This document shows, piece by piece, positions 1-6,200 of a DNA stretch of 10,958 bases. The notes beneath the pieces were generated by a model, which made no database searches, was not told the DNA's origin, and worked only from the letters and a program-made list of their open reading frames with translations. This DNA comes from Pseudomonas_S sp047607345 (GTDB lineage Bacteria > Pseudomonadota > Gammaproteobacteria > Xanthomonadales > Xanthomonadaceae), in assembly GCA_047607345.1 (NCBI GenBank), contig JASGDF010000037.1, forward strand, positions 1 through 10,958, given 5' to 3'. How positions within the stretch are numbered: position 1 is the first letter of the stretch; every line of letters begins with the position of its first letter. Made by a program: the position numbers and the translations under genes.

Positions 1-1090
1 CGATCACCTTCTGGATCTCGGCCGCTTCGCCGCGCGCCTTGGCGGTGGCCGCCGGCACGGTGTCGGTGAGCAGCTTGAGCGCCGCCTCCGGGGTCTTGGC
101 CATCTGGTCGCCGAGGCTGTAGGCGGCGTAGTTGTCGAAGCCGAGCAACTTGGCCTTCTGCGCGCGCAGCTGCGCCAGGCGCTGGATGGTCTGGCGGGTG
201 TCGTTGCCGTCGCCCTTCTCGGTGCGGGTCTCGGAGGCCTGCAGCACCTGCGCGCGCAGCTCGCGGTCCTTCAGCGAGCCCAGCACCGGCTGCTGGGTGG
301 TGTTCTGCAGGGCCAGCACGTACTTGCCGTCGAGCTTGCGCGCCTTGGCGTCCTCGGCGGCGGCGGCGATGTCGCCATCGCTCAGGCCGTCGAGCTTGGC
401 CTTGTCCTCGACCACCACCGCGCCGGAGGCGGTCGCCGCGACCAGCTTGGTGTGGAACTGGGTGGAGAGCGTGGTCTCCTCGACGTTGAGCTTGCGCAGG
501 ACGGCCTTGTCGGCGTCGGAGAGCTGCGCGCCGGCGCGCACGAACTGCTGGTAGTCGCGCTCGACCAGGCGCTTCTGCTCCGGATCAAGCGCCAGTGCAT
601 CACGCTGGTCGTAGATCGACTTGATCCGCGCGAACAGCTTCGGGTCGAGGTTGATCTCGTCCTGGTGCGCGGCCAGCTTGGGCGCGATCTCCTCCTGGAT
701 CTTCTGGCGCGCGTCGTTGGTGTCGGCCTGCACCAGGCCGAAGAAGATCCGCGAGACGCGGTTCAGGGTCTCGCCCGAGCGCTCCAGCGCTTCGATCGTG
801 TTGGCGAAGCTGGCGGGCTCAGGGTTATCGGCGATCTTGCGGATCTCGGCCAGGTGCTGGCGCATGCCCTCCTCGAAGGCCGGCAGGTAGTCGCTGTCCT
901 GGATCTTGTCGAACGGCGGGGCCTGGAACGGCAGCGGGCTGGGGCTCAGCAGCGGGTTCGGCGCGGCGTCCGGGGTCTGGGCGGTGGTCTTCTCGGTCAC
1001 GGCAGGCGACTCATTTCCGTTCTTGTCAGAGTTGGAACAGGCGGCCAGCGCCAGGCTGATGGCGGCGGCCAACATCAGGGTACGCGACAT
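1..1090 (-). CDS. dcp: M3 family peptidyl-dipeptidase (Dcp type), lipoprotein, N-terminal half; runs off left edge
   Basis: Zinc oligopeptidase that, in this family, removes C-terminal dipeptides from oligopeptides. The reading frame is open for about 363 codons to the window edge. Family members are about 680-720 residues, so the catalytic HExxH domain lies outside the window. Residues 60-120 (PPFDKIQDSDYLPAFEEGM, then FANTIEALERSGETLNRV) match the M3A N-terminal helical domain typical of Dcp and oligopeptidase A. The start at 1088-1090 is preceded by GGAG at 1100-1103, 9 nt away. The protein begins with a short positive n-region, a hydrophobic core and a lipobox LAAC (residues 15-18) followed by Ser, predicting an outer-membrane-type lipoprotein. 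A Ser/Asn/Thr/Pro-rich linker (about 19-55) follows. E. coli Dcp is cytoplasmic, so envelope location is the notable difference. Dcp is preferred over PrlC/OpdA because of overall resemblance and the lipoprotein signal; that subfamily choice is less certain than M3 membership. Confidence 0.88.
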   Translation of the reverse strand, partial: MSRTLMLAAAISLALAACSNSDKNGNESPAVTEKTTAQTPDAAPNPLLSPSPLPFQAPPFDKIQDSDYLPAFEEGMRQHLAEIRKIADNPEPASFANTIEALERSGETLNRVSRIFFGLVQADTNDARQKIQEEIAPKLAAHQDEINLDPKLFARIKSIYDQRDALALDPEQKRLVERDYQQFVRAGAQLSDADKAVLRKLNVEETTLSTQFHTKLVAATASGAVVVEDKAKLDGLSDGDIAAAAEDAKARKLDGKYVLALQNTTQQPVLGSLKDRELRAQVLQASETRTEKGDGNDTRQTIQRLAQLRAQKAKLLGFDNYAAYSLGDQMAKTPEAALKLLTDTVPAATAKARGEAAEIQKVI

Positions 1091-1121
1091 GGACGGGAAC
1101 TCCAGGAAACAGGGGAACGAA

Positions 1122-1140
1122 GGTAGCCGCGCAGGCTACC
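1122..1140 (-). other. Perfect 7-bp stem-loop in the dcp upstream region
   Basis: GGTAGCC (1122-1128), a 5-nt spacer GCGCA, and GGCTACC (1134-1140) form a perfect hairpin. It lies 19 nt upstream of the dcp Shine-Dalgarno, within the 162-nt divergent intergenic region. No T tract follows on either strand, so it does not look like a classical terminator. If dcp transcription starts upstream of it, it would be in the 5' leader. It could equally be a DNA-level protein site. No confident -35/-10 pair is visible in this intergenic region for either gene. Confidence 0.4.
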
Positions 1141-1252
1141 CGGTTTGGCGGCGGGTGGCATGTGCCATTGGATCGGGCACCAGAACGGCGCGAAACGATG
1201 TGCCGGAGGTGCCGTGAGACAATCCGGCACCCCACATGCTGCGGATGAATGC

Positions 1253-2224
1253 ATGCCCCAGACGTTTTCCGGAACCGTACAGGTCACCACGATCCCCGGC
1301 GACACCAGCGCCTGGGTGATATGGATGATGGTGCTGCCCACGATCGGGGGCGCACTCGGAGTCACCCTGCAGTTGCTGTTGTGGGACCTGCACTTGTTCT
1401 GGACCATACTGCTGGCGGTTGCCGGCATGGTAGCCGGCGGCGCACTGGGGTTTCTCTGGTGGCCCACGCACTACCTGGGCCATGAAGGCAGGGCGTTCAA
1501 TGCCCAGGCGCGGGTCGAACTGGACGCCCGCGGCCTGTCCATCGAAGGGCTCGGCCTGTCGCCGTGGTGCGAGATACTCGCCGCCGAGGCCGACCACGAT
1601 GCCGGCACCACCGTCACGATACACACGGAGCGCTTCGGCCTGGTGATGGTATGGATTCAGCCTTCCGAGCTGTGGCCGATACTCGCCTTTCACCTCCAAC
1701 TCGACACCGCCAATAACGACGGCAGCGATGGACGCCCATACCGGTTCGTCGCGCGTTTCTTCAGCTGGCCCGCCTACCGCGCATGGATCCTGGCAGGCCA
1801 CCTGGCGGCCGCGCTGGTGGTGCTGGCGCTGCTGTTTGATCGTTGGGAAATGGGAACGCTGCTCGTGGCGGCCATCCTGGCGCCGATGATCGCGTTGCTG
1901 GTCTGGGCGCTACCGAACTTCAATCTGAGTTTCTTCGGGGAATCGCACCGCCACGTCTTCCAGATCGATGGTTCGGTACTGGAGCGCGGCGACCGCCGCT
2001 GGCGGGTAGATCTGCGCACGGCCAAGGTCCGCCCGTGCGTCAAGACCGGACTGACCTACGAACTGGCCTTCCTGGCAGTGGTTCCGAAACTCGGCCGGCA
2101 CCGCTACCTGCTGATGCCAGATGAAAAAGTCCTGGACGCGGTGATGCGCAGGATCGACGCCGCGGTGCAGACGGCGCCACGCATGGGCGTTTCCGCCAAG
2201 ACTACGCCGCCACCACGCACATAG
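1253..2224 (+). CDS. Hypothetical four-helix membrane protein with internal duplication
   Basis: I do not recognise this 323-residue protein. Hydrophobic segments lie at about residues 21-44, 48-70, 177-196 and 200-219, arranged as two helical hairpins. Each hairpin is followed by a soluble region of about 100 residues (71-175 and 220-323) rich in short beta-like stretches. The two halves look like an ancient duplication: each soluble part starts with an Asp-Gly/Arg-Gly turn (LDARGLSIEG; QIDGSVLERG) and then a Trp-centred strand (SPWCEIL; RRWRVDL). This layout recalls bacterial PH-like/YcxB-type membrane proteins, but that is inference. Start: ATG at 1253 has no strong Shine-Dalgarno. A GTG at 1214 in the same frame is preceded by GGAGG (1205-1209) only 4 nt away and would add 13 residues. 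Five of 14 Ile codons are ATA, unusual for this GC-rich DNA. The gene diverges from dcp and converges on iaaA. Confidence 0.75.
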   Translation: MPQTFSGTVQVTTIPGDTSAWVIWMMVLPTIGGALGVTLQLLLWDLHLFWTILLAVAGMVAGGALGFLWWPTHYLGHEGRAFNAQARVELDARGLSIEGLGLSPWCEILAAEADHDAGTTVTIHTERFGLVMVWIQPSELWPILAFHLQLDTANNDGSDGRPYRFVARFFSWPAYRAWILAGHLAAALVVLALLFDRWEMGTLLVAAILAPMIALLVWALPNFNLSFFGESHRHVFQIDGSVLERGDRRWRVDLRTAKVRPCVKTGLTYELAFLAVVPKLGRHRYLLMPDEKVLDAVMRRIDAAVQTAPRMGVSAKTTPPPRT

Positions 2225-2230
2225 TTTCGC

Positions 2231-2275
2231 CGTGGCCGCGACTCGCGCCGCACGACGCGGATCGCGCCGGCCACG
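2231..2275. terminator. GC-rich inverted repeat between convergent genes
   Basis: CGTGGCC (2231-2237) pairs with GGCCACG (2269-2275), with further CGCG/CGCG pairing inside, giving a long imperfect stem. It fills the 55-nt gap between two convergent stop codons. There is no T tract, so a bidirectional terminator role is inferred from position only. Confidence 0.35.
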
Positions 2276-2279
2276 ACCG

Positions 2280-3281
2280 TCAGAGCGCCTCGTCCTTGAA
2301 GATCGCCACATGCGGCACGCCGTCGGCGCCGATCCGGCCGCGGTACATGCCGTCGGTGTTGAACGGGAAGGCGGCGTTGCCCTGCGCGTCCAGCGCGATC
2401 GCGCCGCCATCGCCGCCGGCCTGGGGGATCCGCCGGTCGATTACCTCGTCGGCCGCCTGGGCCAGGCTCTGGCCGGCGTACTTCATCCGCGCGCAGATGT
2501 CGTAGGCCGCCACCGCGCGGATGTAGAACTCGCCCCAGCCGGTGCCGGACACCGCGCACTGCGCGTTGGCATAGGTGCCGGCGCCGATGATCGGCGAGTC
2601 GCCGACCCGGCCGTAGCGCTTGTTGGTCATGCCGCCAGTGGAGGTGCCGGCGGCGAGCCGGCCCTGCGCGTCCAGCGCCAGCGCGCCGACCGTGCCGAAG
2701 TGCTTGGCGGTCTCCAGGTCGGCGTGGGCCTGGCCGGCAGCCTCCTCCTTCAGCGCTTTCTGCAACTGCCGCCAGCGCTTCTCGGTGCGGAAGTAGGACG
2801 GATCGACCAGGGCCACGCCCTGCTCCTTCGCGAAAGCCTCGGCGCCATCGCCGGTCAGCATCACATGCTTGGAGTGGTCCATCACCGCGCGCGCCAGCTG
2901 GATCGGGTTGCGCACCCGGTGCACGCCGGCCACGGCGCCGGCCTTGCCGCTGGCGCCGTCCATGATCGCCGCGTCCAGCTCGTTGCGGCCGTCGTGGGTG
3001 AACACCGCGCCCTTGCCGGCGTTGAACTGCGGGTCGTCCTCCAGCACGGTGATCGTCGCGGCCACCGCATCGACCGCGCTGCCGCCCTGCGCCAGCACCG
3101 CATGGCCGGCGCGCAAGGCGCGCTCCAGGCCGGCGCGGGCGGCGGCCTCGTCCTGCGCGGTCATGCCGGCCCTGACCACGCCGGCGCCGCCATGGATCAC
3201 CAGCACCGGCTCGGCGGCCGCGGCACTGCCGCAGGCCAGGGCGAGGACAAGCAGCAGCGCGCGCGGGGACAGCTTGTTCAT
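2280..3281 (-). CDS. iaaA: Isoaspartyl peptidase / plant-type L-asparaginase, secreted
   Basis: An Ntn-hydrolase of 333 residues that hydrolyses beta-aspartyl dipeptides and L-asparagine. In this family the precursor self-cleaves before a Thr that becomes the nucleophile. The cleavage site is seen as KHFGTVGALALD with Thr197 as the predicted nucleophile. Other family motifs are VIHGGAG (28-34), GGSAVDAV (66-73), FNAGKGAVFTHDGRNELDA (86-104), GTSTGGMTNKRYGRVGDSP (212-230) and GAGTYA (233-238). The start at 3279-3281 has GAGG (3288-3291) 6 nt upstream. Residues 1-23 form a Sec signal peptide with likely cleavage at AAA|E, so the enzyme is probably periplasmic, unlike cytoplasmic E. coli IaaA. 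Cys17 is preceded by ALA, a poor lipobox. The upstream 217 nt (3282-3498) to the plsC-like stop hold no gene or clear promoter that I can see. The long upstream extension of the frame lacks any family similarity. Confidence 0.95.
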   Translation of the reverse strand: MNKLSPRALLLVLALACGSAAAAEPVLVIHGGAGVVRAGMTAQDEAAARAGLERALRAGHAVLAQGGSAVDAVAATITVLEDDPQFNAGKGAVFTHDGRNELDAAIMDGASGKAGAVAGVHRVRNPIQLARAVMDHSKHVMLTGDGAEAFAKEQGVALVDPSYFRTEKRWRQLQKALKEEAAGQAHADLETAKHFGTVGALALDAQGRLAAGTSTGGMTNKRYGRVGDSPIIGAGTYANAQCAVSGTGWGEFYIRAVAAYDICARMKYAGQSLAQAADEVIDRRIPQAGGDGGAIALDAQGNAAFPFNTDGMYRGRIGADGVPHVAIFKDEAL

Positions 3282-3498
3282 TGGACACCTCATGGATGAA
3301 AGAGACCTGCTCGGTTGCCTGGGGCGGCGGTCAGCTCGCCCTCGCCGCCGCCGTGCAGGCGGGGGCCGGCGACTTCCGGCCCGATCGCCGCGCACGCGCG
3401 ATGCTCGGCATTCCCCCGGACAACGGCGCGCGCAAACGGGAAGGAGCGCCGATCTCGCTGCGACGTCCGCGCGCCGGTACCCATGCCCGCCGACCGGC

Positions 3499-4134
3499 TC
3501 AGACCGTGCCGCGGTTCTTGCCCATCCGCGGCCGGTACCAGTCGCGGATCGCGGCGATGTCCGCCGCCATGTCCTCGCCCGGCCAGAACGGCTCGCCCAG
3601 GCCGATGGTCCTGGTCGGGTAGTCGAAGTACACCGGCAGCACCGGCACGCCGGCATGCTTGGCGATCTTCCAGAACCCGGCCTTCCACTCCTCCACGCGC
3701 TTGCGCGTGCCCTCCGGGGTCAGCACGTACCACAGCCGTTCGGATTGGCGGATCAGCCGCACCGCCTGTCCGACCGTGCCCTGCGGCGAGCTGCGGTCGA
3801 TCGGGATCGCGCCCAGGCGCCTGAGCAGCGGCCCCAGCGGCCACCAGAACAGGCTGGCCTTGCCGAGCACCTTGACCCCGAAGCCGAGCGCGAACTTGGC
3901 CGCGAAGCCGACGAAGCCGTCCCAGTTGGACGAATGCGGCGCCACGATCATCACCAGCTTGGGCAGGTCGGGCATCTGCCCGACGATCTTCCAGCCGGTC
4001 AGGCGCAGCGCGGTGCGGCCCAGCCAGCGCCCGAACCGCCCATGGGCGCGGGGAATACGCGGCGGGACCGGCCGCTGCAGGGGGTCGAGCGGTGCCGGGG
4101 GCGGCAACGGCGGGACGGTCTGGCTCACTTTCAC
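3499..4134 (-). CDS. PlsC-family lysophospholipid acyltransferase
   Basis: Glycerophospholipid acyltransferase of 211 residues, expected at the inner membrane, transferring an acyl group to a lysophospholipid-type acceptor. The catalytic H(x4)D motif is HSSNWD (His67, Asp72). The acceptor-binding motif is PEGTR (140-144), and the late VPVLPVYFDY stretch (163-172) fits the family's fourth block. The N-terminus (about 1-30) is Pro-rich and not conserved-looking. The start GTG (4132-4134) overlaps the arfB stop in a GTGA arrangement, implying translational coupling. A second GTG at 4126-4128 sits 5 nt after GGGAG (4134-4138) and is an equally good start, shortening the protein by two residues. 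The exact substrate cannot be told from sequence. The protein is shorter than E. coli PlsC and resembles the small PlsC-like acyltransferases with a W-rich N-terminal block. Confidence 0.88.
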   Translation of the reverse strand: MKVSQTVPPLPPPAPLDPLQRPVPPRIPRAHGRFGRWLGRTALRLTGWKIVGQMPDLPKLVMIVAPHSSNWDGFVGFAAKFALGFGVKVLGKASLFWWPLGPLLRRLGAIPIDRSSPQGTVGQAVRLIRQSERLWYVLTPEGTRKRVEEWKAGFWKIAKHAGVPVLPVYFDYPTRTIGLGEPFWPGEDMAADIAAIRDWYRPRMGKNRGTV

Positions 4135-4562
4135 TCCCAGTGGGACGAGGAACGGCCGCGCTTGACGTCGCCGCGCCCACGCTTGGCGTCGAGGCGGCGC
4201 AGCTTGGAGGCGCGGGTGGGCTTGGTCGCGATCCGTCGCTTGGGGACCGACAGACTGCCGGCGATGAATTCGGCCAGGCGCGCGCGCGCGTCCTCGCGGT
4301 TGCGTTCCTGGGTACGGAAGCGCTGCGCGTCGATCACCAGCACGCCCTGGTCGGTGAGCCGGCGGTCGCGCCGGGCCAGCAGGCGCGCGCGCAGCGGCTC
4401 GGGCAGCGACGGCGAGCGCCCCACGTCAAAGCGCAGCTCGACCGCGGTGGCGACCTTGTTGACGTTCTGACCACCGGCGCCGCTGGCGCGCACGAAACGC
4501 TCGACGAGTTCCGTCTCCGGAATCGCCAGCGTGGCATCGATGTGGACCGATTCGTACCCCAT
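4131..4562 (-). CDS. arfB: Alternative ribosome-rescue factor ArfB (GGQ peptidyl-tRNA hydrolase)
   Basis: Codon-independent release factor that hydrolyses peptidyl-tRNA on ribosomes stalled on non-stop mRNA. The 143-residue protein has the class I release-factor motif SGAGGQNVNKV (27-37, GGQ at 30-32) and the following TAVELRFDV strand. It ends in a basic tail from about residue 108 (KRRIATKPTRASKLRRLDAK, then KRGRGDVKRGR), which in ArfB inserts into the empty mRNA channel. Length fits E. coli ArfB (140). The absence of a codon-recognition domain excludes RF1/RF2. I chose the ATG at 4560-4562 because the protein aligns from MGYESVHIDATLAIPETEL onwards. The 14-residue upstream extension is low-complexity and would cross the putative -10 element. 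There is no Shine-Dalgarno; TACAAT lies 6 nt upstream, suggesting a leaderless start. Its stop overlaps the acyltransferase start by 4 nt. Confidence 0.94.
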   Translation of the reverse strand: MGYESVHIDATLAIPETELVERFVRASGAGGQNVNKVATAVELRFDVGRSPSLPEPLRARLLARRDRRLTDQGVLVIDAQRFRTQERNREDARARLAEFIAGSLSVPKRRIATKPTRASKLRRLDAKRGRGDVKRGRSSSHWE

Positions 4563-4568
4563 GGGCCG

Positions 4569-4574
4569 ATTGTA
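4569..4574 (-). promoter_or_regulatory. Putative -10 box of arfB, placed for leaderless transcription
   Basis: TACAAT on the minus strand (5 of 6 matches to TATAAT) ends exactly 6 nt before the arfB ATG, which would put the transcription start on the A of the start codon. No recognisable TTGACA lies 16-18 nt upstream. Prediction only. Confidence 0.4.
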
Positions 4575-4624
4575 TCGACCCCGCAGGCCGGGACGTACTC
4601 TCACCCGGATGCCAGGACCATGCT

Positions 4625-4650
4625 CGCGACAGCCGATACCGGCTCCCGCG
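4625..4650. terminator. Hairpin in the truC-arfB gap
   Basis: AGCCG (4631-4635) ATAC CGGCT (4640-4644) forms a 5-bp stem with a 4-nt loop. It is extended by CGCG/CGCG (4625-4628, 4647-4650) across a 2-nt internal loop. It lies downstream of truC and upstream of the putative arfB promoter. There is no T tract, so terminator function is weakly supported. Confidence 0.25.
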
Positions 4651-4675
4651 CAGCAAGCCAGCGTATCGCCCTTGT

Positions 4676-5380
4676 TCAGATCCGCCAGCCGAACAGGTCG
4701 CAGGCCTTGCGGAACTGCGCGTCCAGCGGCGCGCGCACCTCCAGGCGGCCGCCGGCCGGGTGCGGGAACGCCAGCCGCTCGGCGTGCAGCAGCATGCGGT
4801 GCACGCCGAGCATGCGGAAGGTCCGGTTGTGGCGGCCGTCGCCGTGGCTGGTGTCGCCGATCAGGTGGTGCGAGAGGTGCTTGAGGTGCCGGCGGATCTG
4901 GCGGAAGCGCCCGGTCTGCGGCTGGCAGCGCAGCAGCGCGTAGCGCGAGGTGTCGAAGCCGGCCGACGGCACCGCCAGCTCGCCGGTCGCCAGGCGCTGG
5001 AAATGCGTGATCGCCGGCTTCTTCACCGGCTTGCCCGGGCCGCCGTCGAGATCGTGATCCACCATGAACGCGGCCTCACCCGGCCAGCCACGGCATACCG
5101 CCAGATAGTCCTTCTCGACCTCGCCGGCCATCAGCGCCTTGCCCAGCGCGCTGGCGCTCTCGCGATCGAACGCCAGTAGCAGGCAGCCACTGGTGGCGCG
5201 GTCGAGCCGGTGCACCAGGAAGATCGGCCGGCCCAGTTGCGCGCGCAGCCGGTCGGCGAGGAAATCGTCCTCGCCGCGCGCCAGCTTGCTGTCGTGGACC
5301 ATCAGCCCGGCCGGCTTGTCGACCACGGCCAAGGCATCGTCGAGGTGCAGGACCTGCACGGATTCGGGAGTATCGCTCAC
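4676..5380 (-). CDS. truC: tRNA pseudouridine(65) synthase TruC
   Basis: RluA-family pseudouridine synthase of 234 residues, expected to isomerise U65 in the acceptor stem of certain tRNAs. The catalytic motif is HRLDRATSG (57-65, Asp60). N-terminal VVDKPAGLMVHDS (19-31) and C-terminal features match E. coli TruC closely: TSRYALLRCQPQTGRFRQIR (144-163), RRHLKHLSHHLIGDTSHGDG, MLLHAERLAFPHP (196-208) and a terminal LFGW. This makes TruC a better call than RluA/RluC/RluD. There is no S4 domain, as expected for TruC. Start GTG (5378-5380) was chosen because conserved sequence begins a few residues later (VQVLHLDDALAVVDKP). The 48-residue upstream extension is Arg/Pro/Ser-rich and unrelated. No Shine-Dalgarno is present; GATAAT lies 6 nt upstream. 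It is divergent from the thioredoxin-like gene, with 104 nt between them. Confidence 0.93.
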   Translation of the reverse strand: MSDTPESVQVLHLDDALAVVDKPAGLMVHDSKLARGEDDFLADRLRAQLGRPIFLVHRLDRATSGCLLLAFDRESASALGKALMAGEVEKDYLAVCRGWPGEAAFMVDHDLDGGPGKPVKKPAITHFQRLATGELAVPSAGFDTSRYALLRCQPQTGRFRQIRRHLKHLSHHLIGDTSHGDGRHNRTFRMLGVHRMLLHAERLAFPHPAGGRLEVRAPLDAQFRKACDLFGWRI

Positions 5381-5386
5381 CCCCGA

Positions 5387-5392
5387 ATTATC
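5387..5392 (-). promoter_or_regulatory. Putative -10 box of truC, placed for leaderless transcription
   Basis: GATAAT on the minus strand (5 of 6 to TATAAT), followed by 6 nt (TCGGGG) and then the GTG start. This is the same geometry as at arfB and ubiJ. The region 16-18 nt upstream is almost pure G/C with no -35 match. Confidence 0.4.
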
Positions 5393-5484
5393 CCGTGCCG
5401 GGCGCCCCCGGCGCCATTGGCGGCGCGTTGACGCGCGCGGTGGCGAACGCCGACGATGCGCGTTCCCACCACGAGGCGTGTCCG

Positions 5485-5940
5485 ATGAAGAAACTGCTGC
5501 TGATCTGCCTGCTGGCGCTGGCACCGCTGGCCCAGGCCGTGGAGCTGCCCTACGACGAACATGCCGATGCCAAGGCCCAGGTCACCCGCGCGCTGGCCGC
5601 CGGCAAGCGCGCGCACAAGCCGACCCTGCTGGTGTTCGGCGCCAACTGGTGCGGCGACTGCCGGGCGCTGGACAAGTCGCTGCACACCGACAAGAACGCC
5701 GCGCTGATCGCGCAGCACTTCGAGGTGGTCAAGATCGACGTCGGCAACTTCGACCGCAACCTGGAACTGAGCCAAGCCTACGGCGACCCGATCCAGAAGG
5801 GCATCCCGGCCGCGGTGGTGGTGTCGCCGGACGGCAAGCTCGTCTACACCACCAAGGCCGGCGAACTGGCCAACGCCCGCAAGATGAGCGACGAGGGTAT
5901 CTACGATTTCTTCGCCAAGGTCGCCGCGCCGACACGCTGA
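5485..5940 (+). CDS. Periplasmic thioredoxin-fold protein (WCGDC)
   Basis: A 151-residue exported thioredoxin-family protein. Residues 1-18 are a clear signal peptide (MKKLLLICLLALAPLAQA, cleavage before Val19). The redox motif is GANWCGDC (52-59; Cys56, Cys59), and the cis-Pro loop is GIPAAVVVSPDG (106-117, Pro108). The WCxDC-type motif and the short domain resemble periplasmic thioredoxin-like proteins (DUF899/thioredoxin_7 type) more than DsbA or DsbE. The redox direction and partner cannot be told. ATG at 5485 has GAGG (5473-5476) 8 nt upstream; the longer upstream frame would bury the signal peptide and is rejected. A TTGACG at 5428-5433 may be a -35 box, but the matching -10 (GACGAT, 5452-5457) is poor. 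The gene ends 56 nt before vapB, and the vapBC operators begin 8 nt after its stop. Confidence 0.87.
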   Translation: MKKLLLICLLALAPLAQAVELPYDEHADAKAQVTRALAAGKRAHKPTLLVFGANWCGDCRALDKSLHTDKNAALIAQHFEVVKIDVGNFDRNLELSQAYGDPIQKGIPAAVVVSPDGKLVYTTKAGELANARKMSDEGIYDFFAKVAAPTR

Positions 5941-5947
5941 CGGGCCG

Positions 5948-5988
5948 CCATCAAATATGATGGTATCCTGCATCAAAATTGATGCAGG
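5948..5988 (+). promoter_or_regulatory. vapBC promoter region with two tandem operator palindromes
   Basis: Two related palindromes sit upstream of vapB. Site 1 is CCATCA-AATA-TGATGG (5948-5963). Site 2 has arms CCTGCATCAA (5967-5976) and TTGATGCAGG (5979-5988) around AA. Their 14-nt cores (from 5949 and 5971) match at 12 positions and are 22 bp apart, about two helical turns, as expected for cooperative binding by the VapB/VapBC complex. A -10-like TATGAT (5956-5961) lies inside site 1. TATCCT (5964-5969) is a weaker alternative. No good -35 is seen. The A/T content is much higher than in the surroundings. Site 2 includes the GG of the vapB Shine-Dalgarno. Confidence 0.7.
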
Positions 5989-5996
5989 AGACAACC

Positions 5997-6200
5997 ATGC
6001 GCACCACCATCACCCTCGATGACGCGCTTTACGAGAAGGCCCTGGAAATGGCCGACCCGGACATGGACAAGGCCGACCTGTTCCGCGAAGCCATCCGCAC
6101 CTTCGTGCGGGTCCAGGCGGCCAAGCGACTGGCGGCCCTGGGTGGCAGTGTGCCGGACATGGCCGACATCCCACGCCGGCGCGAGGAGCCGGCGCGCTGA
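5997..6200 (+). CDS. vapB: VapB-family antitoxin
   Basis: A 67-residue antitoxin that neutralises the downstream PIN toxin and represses its own operon. The N-terminal MRTTITLDDALYEKALEMA is a ribbon-helix-helix: an antiparallel strand with alternating Thr/Ile residues, then helix 1. The DMDKADLFREAIRTFVRVQA segment (22-41) forms helix 2. The C-terminal tail LAALGGSVPDMADIPRRREE (45-64) is the type that wraps the VapC active site. I chose ATG at 5997 because AGGAG (5986-5990) is 6 nt upstream. Earlier in-frame starts at 5979 (TTG) and 5982 (ATG) fall inside the operator palindrome. The stop codon overlaps the vapC ATG by one base (TGATG), so the pair is translationally coupled. Confidence 0.93.
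   Translation: MRTTITLDDALYEKALEMADPDMDKADLFREAIRTFVRVQAAKRLAALGGSVPDMADIPRRREEPAR

Noticed and set aside
132..1126. Plus-strand frames opposite dcp (132-554, 452-1126)
   Set aside because: They are antisense to the clearly Dcp-like minus-strand reading frame and have no domain-like sequence.
1156..1167. Small palindrome TGGCA-TG-TGCCA in the dcp/hypothetical divergent gap
   Set aside because: Only 5-bp arms, a single copy, and no matching site nearby; within chance expectation.
2869..4470. 533-codon plus-strand frame across iaaA, the acyltransferase and arfB
   Set aside because: It is antisense to three well-supported genes, low-complexity, and spans their intergenic gap. It is a GC-driven artefact.
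5979..5996. Earlier vapB starts (TTG 5979, ATG 5982)
   Set aside because: They lie inside operator palindrome 2 and have no Shine-Dalgarno; ATG 5997 has AGGAG at ideal distance.
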